Source: Bradyrhizobium erythrophlei (GTDB lineage Bacteria > Pseudomonadota > Alphaproteobacteria > Rhizobiales > Xanthobacteraceae). From it: a DNA stretch of 64,000 nt. Position numbers and translations under genes: made by a program. Below, one piece after another: positions 26,760 through 35,189 of the stretch. The notes under the pieces are model-generated. The model saw only the letters and a program-made list of their open reading frames with translations. It ran no database searches and was not told the origin of the DNA. The stretch spans positions 3,162,001 to 3,226,000 of the forward strand of contig NZ_LT670817.1 of the NCBI RefSeq assembly GCF_900129425.1, in the 5' to 3' direction. Positions within the stretch are counted from its first letter, which is position 1. The number at the start of each line of letters is the position of its first letter.

Positions 26760-27121
26760 GCGGCGGCAAAATCGCGGACTGGACCTCCGGCGAAGAGGCG
26801 ATCGTCTACCAATCCTGCACGGCCTGCGGCAGCTTGCAATATTTCCGACGCAGCTTCTGTGCTATCTGCGGCGCGCCCGACCCGGTGGAAAAGCGCGCCA
26901 GCGGCGAGGGCACGGTCTACGCCACCTCGCTGGTGTGCCGCGCCGCCACGCCGGAAACCCGCGCGCACGTTCCCTACAACATCGTTCTCGTCGACACGTC
27001 AGAGGGCTTTCGCATGATGGCCCACGGCGACAACGATCTTTCCATCGGCGACAAGGTCACCGCGCGATTTGCACGGTTCGCCGGCCGCCTCGTTCCCCAT
27101 TTCGCAAGGACCAAACCATGA
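26756..27121 (+). CDS. DUF35 Zn-ribbon/OB-fold protein
   Basis: This 121-residue protein has a rubredoxin-like zinc ribbon with CxxC pairs (SCTACGSLQYF and SFCAICGAPD), followed by an OB-fold (SGEGTVYATSLV through KVTARFARF). DUF35 proteins are obligate partners of thiolase-like aldolases and of some thiolases. The ATG overlaps the stop of the thiolase-like gene (ATGA), and its own stop overlaps the start of the acyl-CoA ligase gene in the same way. The three are therefore translated as one unit. The expected complex is a heteromer with the product of the 25623 gene. Confidence 0.9.
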   Translation: MSGGKIADWTSGEEAIVYQSCTACGSLQYFRRSFCAICGAPDPVEKRASGEGTVYATSLVCRAATPETRAHVPYNIVLVDTSEGFRMMAHGDNDLSIGDKVTARFARFAGRLVPHFARTKP

Positions 27122-29208
27122 GCCGCCTCAAGGCCGCCCTCGATCCGCGTTCGATCGCCATCATCGGCGCGTCGGAAAATCCCAACAAGGTCGGCGGCCG
27201 GCCGGTGCATTACCTCGACAAGTTCGGCTTCAAGGGCAAAATCTTCCCGATCAATCCGTCGCGCGCGGAGGTGCAGGGTTACACTTGCTACAGGAGCCTC
27301 GCGGATTTGCCGGAGGCCCCGGAAATGGTGATCGTCGCGGTCGCCGGCGACAACGCCATCGGCGCGGTGGAGGATTGCGCCGCGCATGGCGTCAAGGTGG
27401 CGGTGGTGATGGCGTCCGGCTTCGGCGAGGTCGATGCGGTCGCCGGCAAGGCCAAGGAGCGGCGGATGGTCGAGGCCGCGCACAGGGCCGGCATGCGCAT
27501 CGTCGGGCCGAATTCGCAAGGCCTCGCCAATTTCGGCACCGGCGCGATTGCGAGTTTTTCGACCATGTTCATGGACATGGACCGCGCCGAGGGCCATGTC
27601 GCCATGCTCAGCCAGAGCGGTGCATTGTCGACGGTGCCGGTCGGCTTCCTCCGCCAGCGCGGCATCGGCGTCCGCCATACCCATGCCACCGGCAACGATG
27701 CCGACATTTCCGTCGGCGAACTCGCGGTGGCCGTCGCCGAGGATCCCGAAGTAAAACTGCTGCTGCTTTATCTCGAGAGCATCCCCGAGAAAAAATATCT
27801 GGAAGAACTCGCGGCCGTAGCACTCGATCGCGACCTGCCGGTGATCGCGCTGAAGTCGGGCCGGTCCGAAGCCGGGCGCCAGGCCGCGCAATCGCATACC
27901 GGCGCGCTCGCCAACGAGGACCGGGTGGTCGATGCATTTTTCGAACATCACGGCATCTGGCGCGCGCCGGACATGCGCGGACTGGTGGAGGCGACGGAGC
28001 TTTATCTGAAGGGCTGGAAGCCCAAGGGAAGACGGCTGGTGGCGATCAGCAATTCCGGCGCGGTGTGTGTCTTGACCGCCGACGCCGCAACCGCGGTCGG
28101 CATGCCCATGGCAAAGCTTTCACCGGAAACCGACAAGAAACTAAAGGGCATCCTGCCGAGCTTTGCCACCACCACCAACCCGATCGATCTCACCGCGGCG
28201 CTGTTATCCAACGGTCGGCTGTTCGGCGACATCCTGCCGGTCATTGCGGAAGACCCGACGGCCGACGCGTTCCTGATCGGCGTTCCCGTCGCCGGTCCCG
28301 GCTATGACGTCGAAGCGTTCGCGCGCGACTCTGCCGCCTTCGGCAGGCAGACCGGAAAGCCGCTGGTGATCGCGGCAACGCAACGCAGCGTCGCCGATCA
28401 ATTTTCGTCCGAAGGCCTGTCGGTATTTCCGACCGAGACCGAGGCGGTGTCGGCGCTGCATCAGTATCTCGCCCATCGTGAATTGATGGCGCGCACGCTC
28501 GCGCGCAAGGCAACGCGCGCCAGGCTTGCTCCGCCGTCGATTTCATCTGATGCGATGACGATGCTCAACGAGGCCGACAGCCTCGCCTTGCTGGCCGCGC
28601 GCGGCATTCCCGTGGTGCCGCACCGGTTGTGCCGGTCGCGTGCCGAGGCGATCGCGGCATTCGAGGCGATCGGCGGGCCCGTCGTGGTCAAGGGATGCTC
28701 GGCCGATATCGCGCACAAGTCCGAGCTTGGGCTGGTGAAGCTCGGCGTCAGGACCCGCGAGGAGGCCGGCGAAGTCTGGGCGCAGATGGAAGGCATCATC
28801 CGCAAGCACGGCGCCCGCTTCGACGGCGTTATAACAGCCGCGATGGCCACCGGGCGCCGCGAAATCATGATCGGCGCGCATCGCGATCCCGTGTTCGGTC
28901 CGGTGGTCGCGGTCGGCGACGGCGGCAAATATGTCGAGGTCTTTCGCGATACTGCGCTGCTGTTGCCGCCGTTCTCGAAAGACGATGTGAGGGAGGCACT
29001 TGGAAAGCTGCGGATCGCGGCATTATTCGCAGGCGTGCGCGGCGAGCCGCCGATGGATATCGATGCGCTCTGCGACGCCGTCGTTGGGATCGGCGAACTG
29101 ATGCTGGATCCCGCGGCCAAGGCGATGAGCCTGGATCTCAATCCGGTACTGCTCGACAGCGCCGGCAAGGGCTGCGTGGTGGTGGATGCGGTGGTGTTCC
29201 AGGGATGA
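27118..29208 (+). CDS. ADP-forming acyl-CoA ligase (acetate-CoA ligase family)
   Basis: This 696-residue fused ligase makes acyl-CoA from an acid, ATP and CoA through a phosphohistidine, releasing ADP. The N-terminal CoA-binding domain has SIAIIGASENPNKVGGRP. The succinyl-CoA-synthetase-like middle has MLSQSGALSTVPVGFLRQRG and SHTGALANEDRVVDAFFEHH. The C-terminal ATP-grasp domain (from about 470) contains PVVVKGCSADIAHKSELG. The ATG overlaps the DUF35 stop. It probably activates the growth substrate or recycles an acid released by the aldolase step. Confidence 0.9.
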   Translation: MSRLKAALDPRSIAIIGASENPNKVGGRPVHYLDKFGFKGKIFPINPSRAEVQGYTCYRSLADLPEAPEMVIVAVAGDNAIGAVEDCAAHGVKVAVVMASGFGEVDAVAGKAKERRMVEAAHRAGMRIVGPNSQGLANFGTGAIASFSTMFMDMDRAEGHVAMLSQSGALSTVPVGFLRQRGIGVRHTHATGNDADISVGELAVAVAEDPEVKLLLLYLESIPEKKYLEELAAVALDRDLPVIALKSGRSEAGRQAAQSHTGALANEDRVVDAFFEHHGIWRAPDMRGLVEATELYLKGWKPKGRRLVAISNSGAVCVLTADAATAVGMPMAKLSPETDKKLKGILPSFATTTNPIDLTAALLSNGRLFGDILPVIAEDPTADAFLIGVPVAGPGYDVEAFARDSAAFGRQTGKPLVIAATQRSVADQFSSEGLSVFPTETEAVSALHQYLAHRELMARTLARKATRARLAPPSISSDAMTMLNEADSLALLAARGIPVVPHRLCRSRAEAIAAFEAIGGPVVVKGCSADIAHKSELGLVKLGVRTREEAGEVWAQMEGIIRKHGARFDGVITAAMATGRREIMIGAHRDPVFGPVVAVGDGGKYVEVFRDTALLLPPFSKDDVREALGKLRIAALFAGVRGEPPMDIDALCDAVVGIGELMLDPAAKAMSLDLNPVLLDSAGKGCVVVDAVVFQG

Positions 29209-29214
29209 CTCCGC

Positions 29215-29354
29215 CGTCATTGCGAGCTCAGCGAAGCTATCCAAGCCGTCATTCCGGGGCGGTGCGAAGCATCGAACCCGGAATCTCGAGATTCCGGGTC
29301 TGGTGCTAGCGCACCATCCACGATGTGCATTGAACATCTGAGGTCTGGTGCTAA
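29215..29354. repeat. Composite of partial family D and family B repeats
   Basis: 29215-29244 is a truncated family D arm (CGTCATTGCGAGCTCAGCGA). A family B element follows from 29247 (CGTCATTCCGGGGCGG, CGGAATCTCGAGATTCCGGG) and lacks its closing CCGGAATGAC. The end carries GATGTGCATTGAACATCTGA, as in the copy at 25493. Confidence 0.75.
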
Positions 29355-29365
29355 CGCTGACACTG

Positions 29366-29467
29366 TCACCGCGAGTAAAAAATAAAGCTGGCGATGACGA
29401 GCATTGCCGCCACCGCCAGCATTTGCGCGAGCATTTCCGAGGCCGCCCTTTTGGTGGCTTCCTTCAT
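29366..29467 (-). CDS. Possible 33-residue single-helix membrane protein
   Basis: A short leftward ORF starts at an ATG preceded by GGGAGAACGGC, an excellent ribosome-binding site like those of neighbouring genes. The peptide has a short basic/acidic N-terminus (MKEATKRAASEM) and a hydrophobic helix (LAVAAMLVIASFIFY) ending in Ser-Arg. It is typical of small bacterial membrane proteins. It lies alone, opposite the acyl-CoA ligase, just beyond the family B/D repeat. No family is recognised. Confidence 0.5.
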   Translation of the reverse strand: MKEATKRAASEMLAQMLAVAAMLVIASFIFYSR

Positions 29468-29838
29468 GCCGTTCTCCCTAGACTTGGGCGCGAGTCATCG
29501 TTGCCCGCGAAGGCAAGATGGCTCGACTATTTTTTACTCGGAACACCCCACGACGAGTATTCGCTTGATTTGATAATTTGAGTCCCCACTCAGCGAATAT
29601 CGACTATGCGAAGGTCGAACAGTATTGCGGCGGCAATTTGACTCGCGCGTGACGAGATTTGTGAGCGGCAGCTCCGACGAATTCCAGCCGAACCTGTTGG
29701 CGTTCGGCGGCGCGGTTGATTTTTGCGAGGCGGCGCAAGCTGTTGATCCCGCGACATCCGCCCGATACTGTTTCGAACGGAACCCGCCATTCGATAAAAA
29801 ACAGCTCGCGACTGGCATCGCAGAATCCAAGGTGAAGC
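29468..29838. other. Intergenic stretch without a convincing gene
   Basis: This ~370-bp gap is AT-richer than its surroundings. A loose inverted pair ATTCGCT/AGCGAAT lies around 29560-29610. A 88-codon rightward frame beginning at 29625 runs into the next gene and shows no protein-like features. Nothing else was identified. Confidence 0.5.
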
Positions 29839-30363
29839 ATGGCCCGCATCGACTATTGCGATACTTCGAAATCGAGCGAACGCACCCGTGAAATCCTGGG
29901 CAAGAACCGCAACGCAAATATTTTCCGGATGATGGCGCACTCGCCGAGCTATTTTGAGCAATATTGCCGGCTCGGCGGCGCGATCCGCCACAAGGGCGAA
30001 CTGGATCCGGTGGTGCGCGAACTTGCGATCACGCGCACCGGAATTCTCTGTGAGGCGCCTTACGAGGTGGTGGCGCACAAGCGCATCGGCAAGAATGTGG
30101 GCGTCACCGACGAACAAAACGCCGCACTGGAGGACTGGAAATCCGCCACCTGCTTCGACGACGTGCAGCGCGCGGCGCTCGCCTTCACCGATGAAATCGT
30201 CGCGCTCCGCCGTCCGACCGATGCGACGTTCAACGCCATTGCGGCCAAACTGACGCCGGCGGCGTTGATCGAATTGCAGCTCTCGGTCGGATTCTACATC
30301 ATGACGTCGAAGTTTCTGGAAACGTTTGGCATCGACATGCAGCCGGTAAGTGAAGTGGTTTGA
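29839..30363 (+). CDS. Carboxymuconolactone decarboxylase (AhpD-like) family protein
   Basis: This 174-residue helical protein has the CMD fold. The segment RELAITRTGILCEAPYEVVAHKRIGKNVG carries the family's E-x-x-x-x-H pattern. The CxxC of AhpD-type peroxidase reductases is absent, so a disulfide reductase role is unlikely. Many such proteins in degradative clusters have no proven reaction. It lies 370 bp from any neighbour and is convergent with the glutaminase gene, so it is probably transcribed alone. Confidence 0.8.
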   Translation: MARIDYCDTSKSSERTREILGKNRNANIFRMMAHSPSYFEQYCRLGGAIRHKGELDPVVRELAITRTGILCEAPYEVVAHKRIGKNVGVTDEQNAALEDWKSATCFDDVQRAALAFTDEIVALRRPTDATFNAIAAKLTPAALIELQLSVGFYIMTSKFLETFGIDMQPVSEVV

Positions 30364-30384
30364 ACCGCCGATCGCGATTCCAGT

Positions 30385-32244
30385 CTAGTTCTCGGTCAGC
30401 AAATTCACCTTGGTGTTGGCGACGATCAGGCGGTCGGCGAGCAGCTGGGCGAGATTGCGCATGATCCGCTCTCCGGTGCGCGGATGCGCTTCGCGAAAGC
30501 GCTCGAAGTCGCGCAGCGGCACTTCGAGGGCGGTGGCGGGACCGTCGGCAAACACATCGGCGGAGCGGTGGGTTTCCAGCAGCGCCATTTCACCGAACGC
30601 CATGCCGGCGGTGAGCGTCGCGAGCCGCATGCCGCCATGCAGCCTGACGTGCACGACCCCGCTTCTGAGAAAGAACAGCGAGACAGCAGGCTGCGCGGCA
30701 GCGATGATCTGCTGTCCCGGCTGGTAGGTCCTGATCGCGCCGAGTGAGGCGAGCCGCGCAAGCTCCTCGGCCGTCAGTCCTGCCAGCAGCGCCTGCTCGG
30801 ACAGCTCGGTCACCTCAACGGAGTCGATGGCGCCGCCATGGCGATAGACGATCTGGTCCTCGGCCCATTCGATGGCGTCGTCGAGCAGATGGTAGTTGCG
30901 CAAGTTCGAGGTGCCCTTGACCCACTCGCCCAGAGGCTCCCATTGCGGAGAGGAATGCTTGATGCCTGACAGGATCACGGTGACATTGAACGCTGCCAGT
31001 TCGTGGAAGCCCTCGGCGAGCAGGCGGGCGCCAGCGCGCGTCATCGCCGCGACCCGGCGCAGGTCGAATATGATGAAATGCGGGCGCGGCCCGGCTGCAA
31101 GCCGGCGCGAGATGTAATCGACATTGGAAAATGTCAGCGTGCCCACCAGTTCGATGATGCGGACGTCCTGATGATGGGCGGCGAGAATCTTCTGCTCATG
31201 CGGCCGCCGGCTGCGCCGCGACGCGCTTTTGCCGATGTTGTAGTCGGCGATGATGCTGTTGCGCGCGTCGTCGCTGCGGTTGAGCATGTGCAGGTCGTAA
31301 TGCAGCGACAGCGCCTCGCAGACCTTGATGCCGCGCACGCTGTTGCCGTGGCTGTCGAGCCGGGGCGAATAGCTGCCGAGCCCGAGCCGCGCCGGCAATG
31401 CCGCCAGGATGCCGCCGCCGACACCGCTTTTGGCGGGAATGCCGACGCGATAAATCCATTCGCCGGCGTAGTCGTACATGCCGGAACTGGTCATGACCGA
31501 CAGCGCCCGCGAGATCGCGTAGGGGGTCATGACCTGCTCGCCGCTCACCGGATTGATGCCGCGATTGGCCAGCGTCGCCGCCATCACGGCGATATCGCGC
31601 GCCGTGACCAGGATGGAGCATTGCCGGAAATAGACGTCGATCACCGCGCCGACGTCACCCTTGATGACGGTGTTGTTGCGCAGGAGATAGCCGATGGCGC
31701 GGTTGCGGTCGCCGGTCGTGCTTTCGGACGCATACACGGCTTCGTCGACATCGAGCTCGCGCCCGGCAAACCGGCCGAGCGCCTGCCGGATATATTCGAA
31801 CGCGCCGTCGCCCTTGGCCTGATGGATCAGTCCGGAGCAGGCGATCGCGCCGGCATTGACCATCGGATTGAACGGATGGTTGTCGGCATTGAGCCGGATC
31901 GAATTGAAGGGATCGCCCGACGGCTCGACGCCGATTTCGCTCTCCACCCGCGCCGCACCGAGCGTATCCAGCGCCAGCGCGAACACGAATGGCTTCGACA
32001 CCGACTGGATCGTGAAGGGAATCCTGGAGTCGCCGACCTCGTAGACGTGGCCGTCGAGGGTGACGAGGCTGATGCCGAAATGATCGGGGTCGGCCTTGCC
32101 GAGTTCGGGGATGTAGTCGGCGACATTGCCGCCGTTCTCGGTGGAAAAATCCGCGTGGCATGCGGTGAGGAACCGCAGCAAAGGCGGCTTCGATGCCGCC
32201 CAGCTTGCTGCATTCTGAAGCGGGGCCGAGCGCGAGCTGTTCAT
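30385..32244 (-). CDS. glsA: Glutaminase A fused to STAS and cyclic-nucleotide-binding domains
   Basis: This 619-residue three-domain protein hydrolyses glutamine to glutamate and ammonia. Residues about 20-320 are the serine beta-lactamase-like glutaminase, with catalytic Ser81-x-x-Lys84 in IQSVSKPFVF and further motifs NPMVNAGAIA and KSGVGGGI. Residues about 355-465 are a STAS-like domain (DVRIIELVGTLTF). Residues about 480-600 are a cNMP-binding domain with a near-complete phosphate-binding cassette (FGEMALLETHRSADV). Most glutaminases lack the C-terminal domains, so allosteric control by a cyclic nucleotide or a partner is inferred. The ATG at 32244 follows GGCAGGACA; the longer frame lacks support. 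Confidence 0.92.
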   Translation of the reverse strand: MNSSRSAPLQNAASWAASKPPLLRFLTACHADFSTENGGNVADYIPELGKADPDHFGISLVTLDGHVYEVGDSRIPFTIQSVSKPFVFALALDTLGAARVESEIGVEPSGDPFNSIRLNADNHPFNPMVNAGAIACSGLIHQAKGDGAFEYIRQALGRFAGRELDVDEAVYASESTTGDRNRAIGYLLRNNTVIKGDVGAVIDVYFRQCSILVTARDIAVMAATLANRGINPVSGEQVMTPYAISRALSVMTSSGMYDYAGEWIYRVGIPAKSGVGGGILAALPARLGLGSYSPRLDSHGNSVRGIKVCEALSLHYDLHMLNRSDDARNSIIADYNIGKSASRRSRRPHEQKILAAHHQDVRIIELVGTLTFSNVDYISRRLAAGPRPHFIIFDLRRVAAMTRAGARLLAEGFHELAAFNVTVILSGIKHSSPQWEPLGEWVKGTSNLRNYHLLDDAIEWAEDQIVYRHGGAIDSVEVTELSEQALLAGLTAEELARLASLGAIRTYQPGQQIIAAAQPAVSLFFLRSGVVHVRLHGGMRLATLTAGMAFGEMALLETHRSADVFADGPATALEVPLRDFERFREAHPRTGERIMRNLAQLLADRLIVANTKVNLLTEN

Positions 32245-32358
32245 GTGTTGTCCTGCCGTGCGATGCGGTTCGCGCCAATCGATTTTACGCCGCAACGGCA
32301 CGCGCCGAAACCTGCCCGATGGTGTTTTATGCGGCAGGCCGTGCCCAGCAATAACGCT

Positions 32359-32580
32359 TCAGGTTTCGAGAATGGCGAGGATCTGTCCCTCCGCGACCAC
32401 GTCGTCGAGGCTGACCAGGATCGATTTGAGCATGCCCGCGGCGGGCGAAGCCACCGGGATTTCCATCTTCATGGCTTCGACGAATGCAATGTCGTCGCCA
32501 TCGCCGACGCTTGCCCCGACCTCGATGGGAAGCGCGCAGACGCGTCCGGCCACCTCGGTCACGATCTTGATGTCTGGCAT
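32359..32580 (-). CDS. Biotin carboxyl carrier protein (single biotinyl domain)
   Basis: This 73-residue free-standing biotinyl/lipoyl domain has the biotinylation motif EAMKME (VEAMKMEIPV), whose lysine carries biotin. The paired glycine turns are AGRVCALP and AAGMLKSI. It would shuttle carboxybiotin between a biotin carboxylase and a carboxyltransferase. The ATG at 32580 follows GGGAGAACGG; the longer frame crosses the divergent promoter. It is divergent from the IclR regulator and the carboxyltransferase at 33622, its likely partner. No biotin carboxylase gene is in the window, so that subunit must be shared or encoded elsewhere. Confidence 0.88.
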   Translation of the reverse strand: MPDIKIVTEVAGRVCALPIEVGASVGDGDDIAFVEAMKMEIPVASPAAGMLKSILVSLDDVVAEGQILAILET

Positions 32581-32664
32581 TTCCGTTCTCCCGGCACCGT
32601 TTGACGGACGATTGCCCTCGCGAACGGCTTTTTGTTGTGGCGGGAGATTGCCTGAGGTAGCCTC

Positions 32665-32699
32665 TTCCGCAAGTGGAATTTTATTCCGTAGCACGGAAT
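32665..32699 (+). promoter_or_regulatory. Paired inverted repeats, probable IclR operator
   Basis: ATTCCGT-AGC-ACGGAAT (32683-32699) is a perfect 7-bp inverted repeat. TTCCGCAAGTGGAA (32665-32678) is a weaker site with the same TTCC/GGAA arms about 19 bp away. Both sit between the divergent biotin-carrier gene and the IclR gene, where autoregulation is expected. The second ends 16 bp before the IclR start. Confidence 0.65.
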
Positions 32700-32714
32700 G
32701 AATGGACAAAACCC

Positions 32715-33692
32715 ATGGGAAGACGCTCGGAGCGGCTCAGCAAAGAGGGAATGCTCGCCAGCGATCGGGCAGGTGAGGGTGACGTTATTCAGGTTGTGTC
32801 GCGCGCGTTCGACGTCTTGCGCTGCTTCGAAGGCCATGAGGCGCGGCTGGGCAATCTGGAAATTGCCAATCGCTGCGGTCTGCCACGATCCACGGTATCG
32901 CGCCTGACCCATACGCTGACCCGGATGGGGCAACTGGTCTATCTGCCGCGCGACCAGAAATACCGCATCGGCCCGAGCGCGGTGGCGATGAGCACCTCGA
33001 TGATGCGGGGCTTGCAATTGCGCAACCTGATTCGGCTGCGGCTGCAGGATGTCGCCGAACAGTTGCCGGGAACCGTCGGCTTCGTCATTCCCGATCGTTT
33101 TCACCTCGTCTATCTCGAGTTTGCGCGCGCCGCCAATGCGCTCGGTCTGCACGAGAGCACCGGCAGCCGCATCGCCATGGCGAGCACGGCGGCCGGCCAC
33201 GCCTATACCGCCGCGCTCGATGCCGATGTCGGGGACGCCTTGCTCGGGGAAATGGAACGCGAGATTCCCGAAGGCGCCAAACTGCTGCGACCCCGGATCG
33301 AGAACAACCGCCGCTTTTTGCGCGAACACGGCTATGTCGTCGCCTGCGGCCTGTGGAGCCCGCATATCAACGGCCTCGCGGTGCCGCTGTGGTCGCCGCA
33401 ATATCAAACCTTCGTGGTGGTCACGATCGGTCTACTGTCCGCGATGTATGACGAGAAGCGGCTGCACAATGAGGTCGCGCCGCGGTTGCTGGAATTGGGC
33501 GCCGCGGTCGGCAGCATGCTTGAAGGCGTCGACGGAGATCTGTTTAGGGATCGCATACCCGGCAAGCCGCTTCCGGCACCACCCACGAACAATAATAAAA
33601 TCATCAGGACGGAGGATACGAATGAACTGGAAGCCGGAACTCGACGACCTCGCCCGGCGCGAAGCGTTCGCGCGCGAGATGGGAGGCGTTGA
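32715..33692 (+). CDS. IclR-family transcriptional regulator
   Basis: This 325-residue regulator has a winged helix-turn-helix at about residues 25-85 (VSRAFDVLRCFEGHEA, LPRSTVSRLTHTLTRMGQL). The C-terminal effector domain at about 100-280 includes IAMASTAAGHAYTAAL and NNRRFLREHGYVVACG. The ATG at 32715 lies just after a perfect inverted repeat. The last ~35 residues are low-complexity and overlap the next gene by 71 bp, which is unusual. It probably controls the carboxyltransferase downstream and the biotin carrier divergent to it; the effector is likely an acid or CoA-pathway intermediate. Confidence 0.9.
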   Translation: MGRRSERLSKEGMLASDRAGEGDVIQVVSRAFDVLRCFEGHEARLGNLEIANRCGLPRSTVSRLTHTLTRMGQLVYLPRDQKYRIGPSAVAMSTSMMRGLQLRNLIRLRLQDVAEQLPGTVGFVIPDRFHLVYLEFARAANALGLHESTGSRIAMASTAAGHAYTAALDADVGDALLGEMEREIPEGAKLLRPRIENNRRFLREHGYVVACGLWSPHINGLAVPLWSPQYQTFVVVTIGLLSAMYDEKRLHNEVAPRLLELGAAVGSMLEGVDGDLFRDRIPGKPLPAPPTNNNKIIRTEDTNELEAGTRRPRPARSVRARDGRR

Positions 33693-35181
33693 CAAGGTCA
33701 AGCGGCAGCGTGACCAGGGCCGGCTCACCGTCCGCGAGCGTATCGACGGGCTGGTCGACCAAAAGAGCTTTCATGAGATCGGCGCGATTTCCGGCATCGC
33801 CGATTATGACGAGAACGGCGAACTCACCAATCTGACGCCGGCGAACTGCGTGTTCGGCCGCGGCAAGATCGACGGCCGCCCGGTGGTCGTGGTCGGCGAC
33901 GATTTCACCGTGCGCGGCGGCTCCGCCGATGCCTCGATCTCCGCCAAGCCGCTGATGGCCGAGGAGATGGCGCATGATTTTCGCCTGCCCATCATCCGGC
34001 TGATCGAAGGCTCCGGCGGCGGCGGCTCGGTGAAGACCATTGAAACCAAGGGCGCGGCCAATCTGCCCGGCGGCATCGGCGGCACCCGCTGGTATTGGTA
34101 CACGACGGCCAATATGGCGCGCGTGCCTGTGGTGGGCCTGGGTCTCGGCTCGGTCGCTGGCCTCGGCGCGGCGCGGCTTGCGGCAAGCCACTATTCAGTG
34201 ATGACAAAAAACTCGGCGATGTTCGTCGCCGGTCCGCCCGTGGTGAAACGCCTGGGCCAGGATCTCACCAAGCAGGAACTCGGCGGCGCCGACATCCAGA
34301 CCCGTGCTGGCGGGGTTGATCATGCCGTCGAAACTGAGGAGGAGGCGTTTGCCTGCGCCAGGCGGTTCCTGTCGTATCTGCCGTCGTCGGTCTATGAACT
34401 GCCCCAAACCGTTCCCTGCGACGACGATCCGGAACGCGCAGAGGAATCCCTGATGAAGGCGGTGCCGCGCAACCGCCGCCAGGTCTACAAGATGCGCCCG
34501 ATCATCGAGGCCGTCGTCGACAAGGGCTCGTTCTTCGAGATGGCCGCAAATTTCGGCCGCTCGATTATTGCCGGGCTCGCCCGGCTGGAAGGCCGTGCGG
34601 TGTTGTTGCTCGCCAGCGATCCCTATCACTATGGCGGGTCGTGGACAGCCGAAGCGTGCCAGAAGGTGGTGCGGTTCGCGGATTTCGCCGAAACCTTCCA
34701 TCTGCCGGTGGTCTATCTGATGGATTGTCCGGGCTTCATGATCGGGCTCGAAGCCGAGAAGGCCGCCACCATCCGCCACGGCGTGCGCGCCATGGCCGCC
34801 GTCAACCAAACCACGGTGCCCTGGTGCACCATCATCGTGCGCAATTCCTTCGGCGTCGCGGGCGTCGTCCATCAGCCGGCGGACCGGTTCTCGCTGCGCT
34901 ACGCCTGGCCATCGGCCTATTGGGGCTCGCTGCCGCTGGAAGGCGGCATCGAGGCGGCCTATCGCGCCGACATCGACGCCGCGGACGATCCCAAAGCCAA
35001 ACTAAGGGAGATCGAGGACCGTCTCAACAAGCTGCGCTCGCCGTTTCGTTCTGCCGAGCGGTTCTGGGTCGAAGAGATTATCGATCCGCGCAAGACCCGG
35101 TCGCTGCTGTGCGAATTCGCGCGGCTGGCTGAGCCGATCCGCACCCCGGGGCCTGCGACCAACATGACGATCAGGCCGTAG
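33622..35181 (+). CDS. Acyl-CoA carboxylase carboxyltransferase (beta) subunit
   Basis: This 519-residue carboxyltransferase of the propionyl/methylcrotonyl-CoA type transfers carboxyl from biotin to acyl-CoA. The N-terminal half has RQRDQGRLTVRERIDGLVD, GRKIDGRPVVVV-type and SGGGGSVKTIE segments. The C-terminal half has ASDPYHYGGSWTAEACQK, DCPGFMIGLEAEKA and the second oxyanion region RNSFGVAGVVHQ. The start ATG follows GGACGGAGGA and overlaps the IclR frame by 71 bp. Its substrate is not clear. It should act with the biotin carrier at 32359 and an unlinked biotin carboxylase. Confidence 0.9.
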   Translation: MNWKPELDDLARREAFAREMGGVDKVKRQRDQGRLTVRERIDGLVDQKSFHEIGAISGIADYDENGELTNLTPANCVFGRGKIDGRPVVVVGDDFTVRGGSADASISAKPLMAEEMAHDFRLPIIRLIEGSGGGGSVKTIETKGAANLPGGIGGTRWYWYTTANMARVPVVGLGLGSVAGLGAARLAASHYSVMTKNSAMFVAGPPVVKRLGQDLTKQELGGADIQTRAGGVDHAVETEEEAFACARRFLSYLPSSVYELPQTVPCDDDPERAEESLMKAVPRNRRQVYKMRPIIEAVVDKGSFFEMAANFGRSIIAGLARLEGRAVLLLASDPYHYGGSWTAEACQKVVRFADFAETFHLPVVYLMDCPGFMIGLEAEKAATIRHGVRAMAAVNQTTVPWCTIIVRNSFGVAGVVHQPADRFSLRYAWPSAYWGSLPLEGGIEAAYRADIDAADDPKAKLREIEDRLNKLRSPFRSAERFWVEEIIDPRKTRSLLCEFARLAEPIRTPGPATNMTIRP

Positions 35182-35189
35182 CAAGAAGC

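Noticed and set aside
29625..29891. An 88-codon frame overlapping the start of the carboxymuconolactone decarboxylase gene
   Set aside because: It overlaps a well-supported gene by 53 bp, has no good ribosome-binding site and no protein-like motifs.
31003..32604. A 533-codon rightward open frame opposite the glutaminase gene
   Set aside because: Its composition (His/Arg/Asp-rich, no domain pattern) is that of an antisense shadow; the leftward frame carries three recognisable domains.
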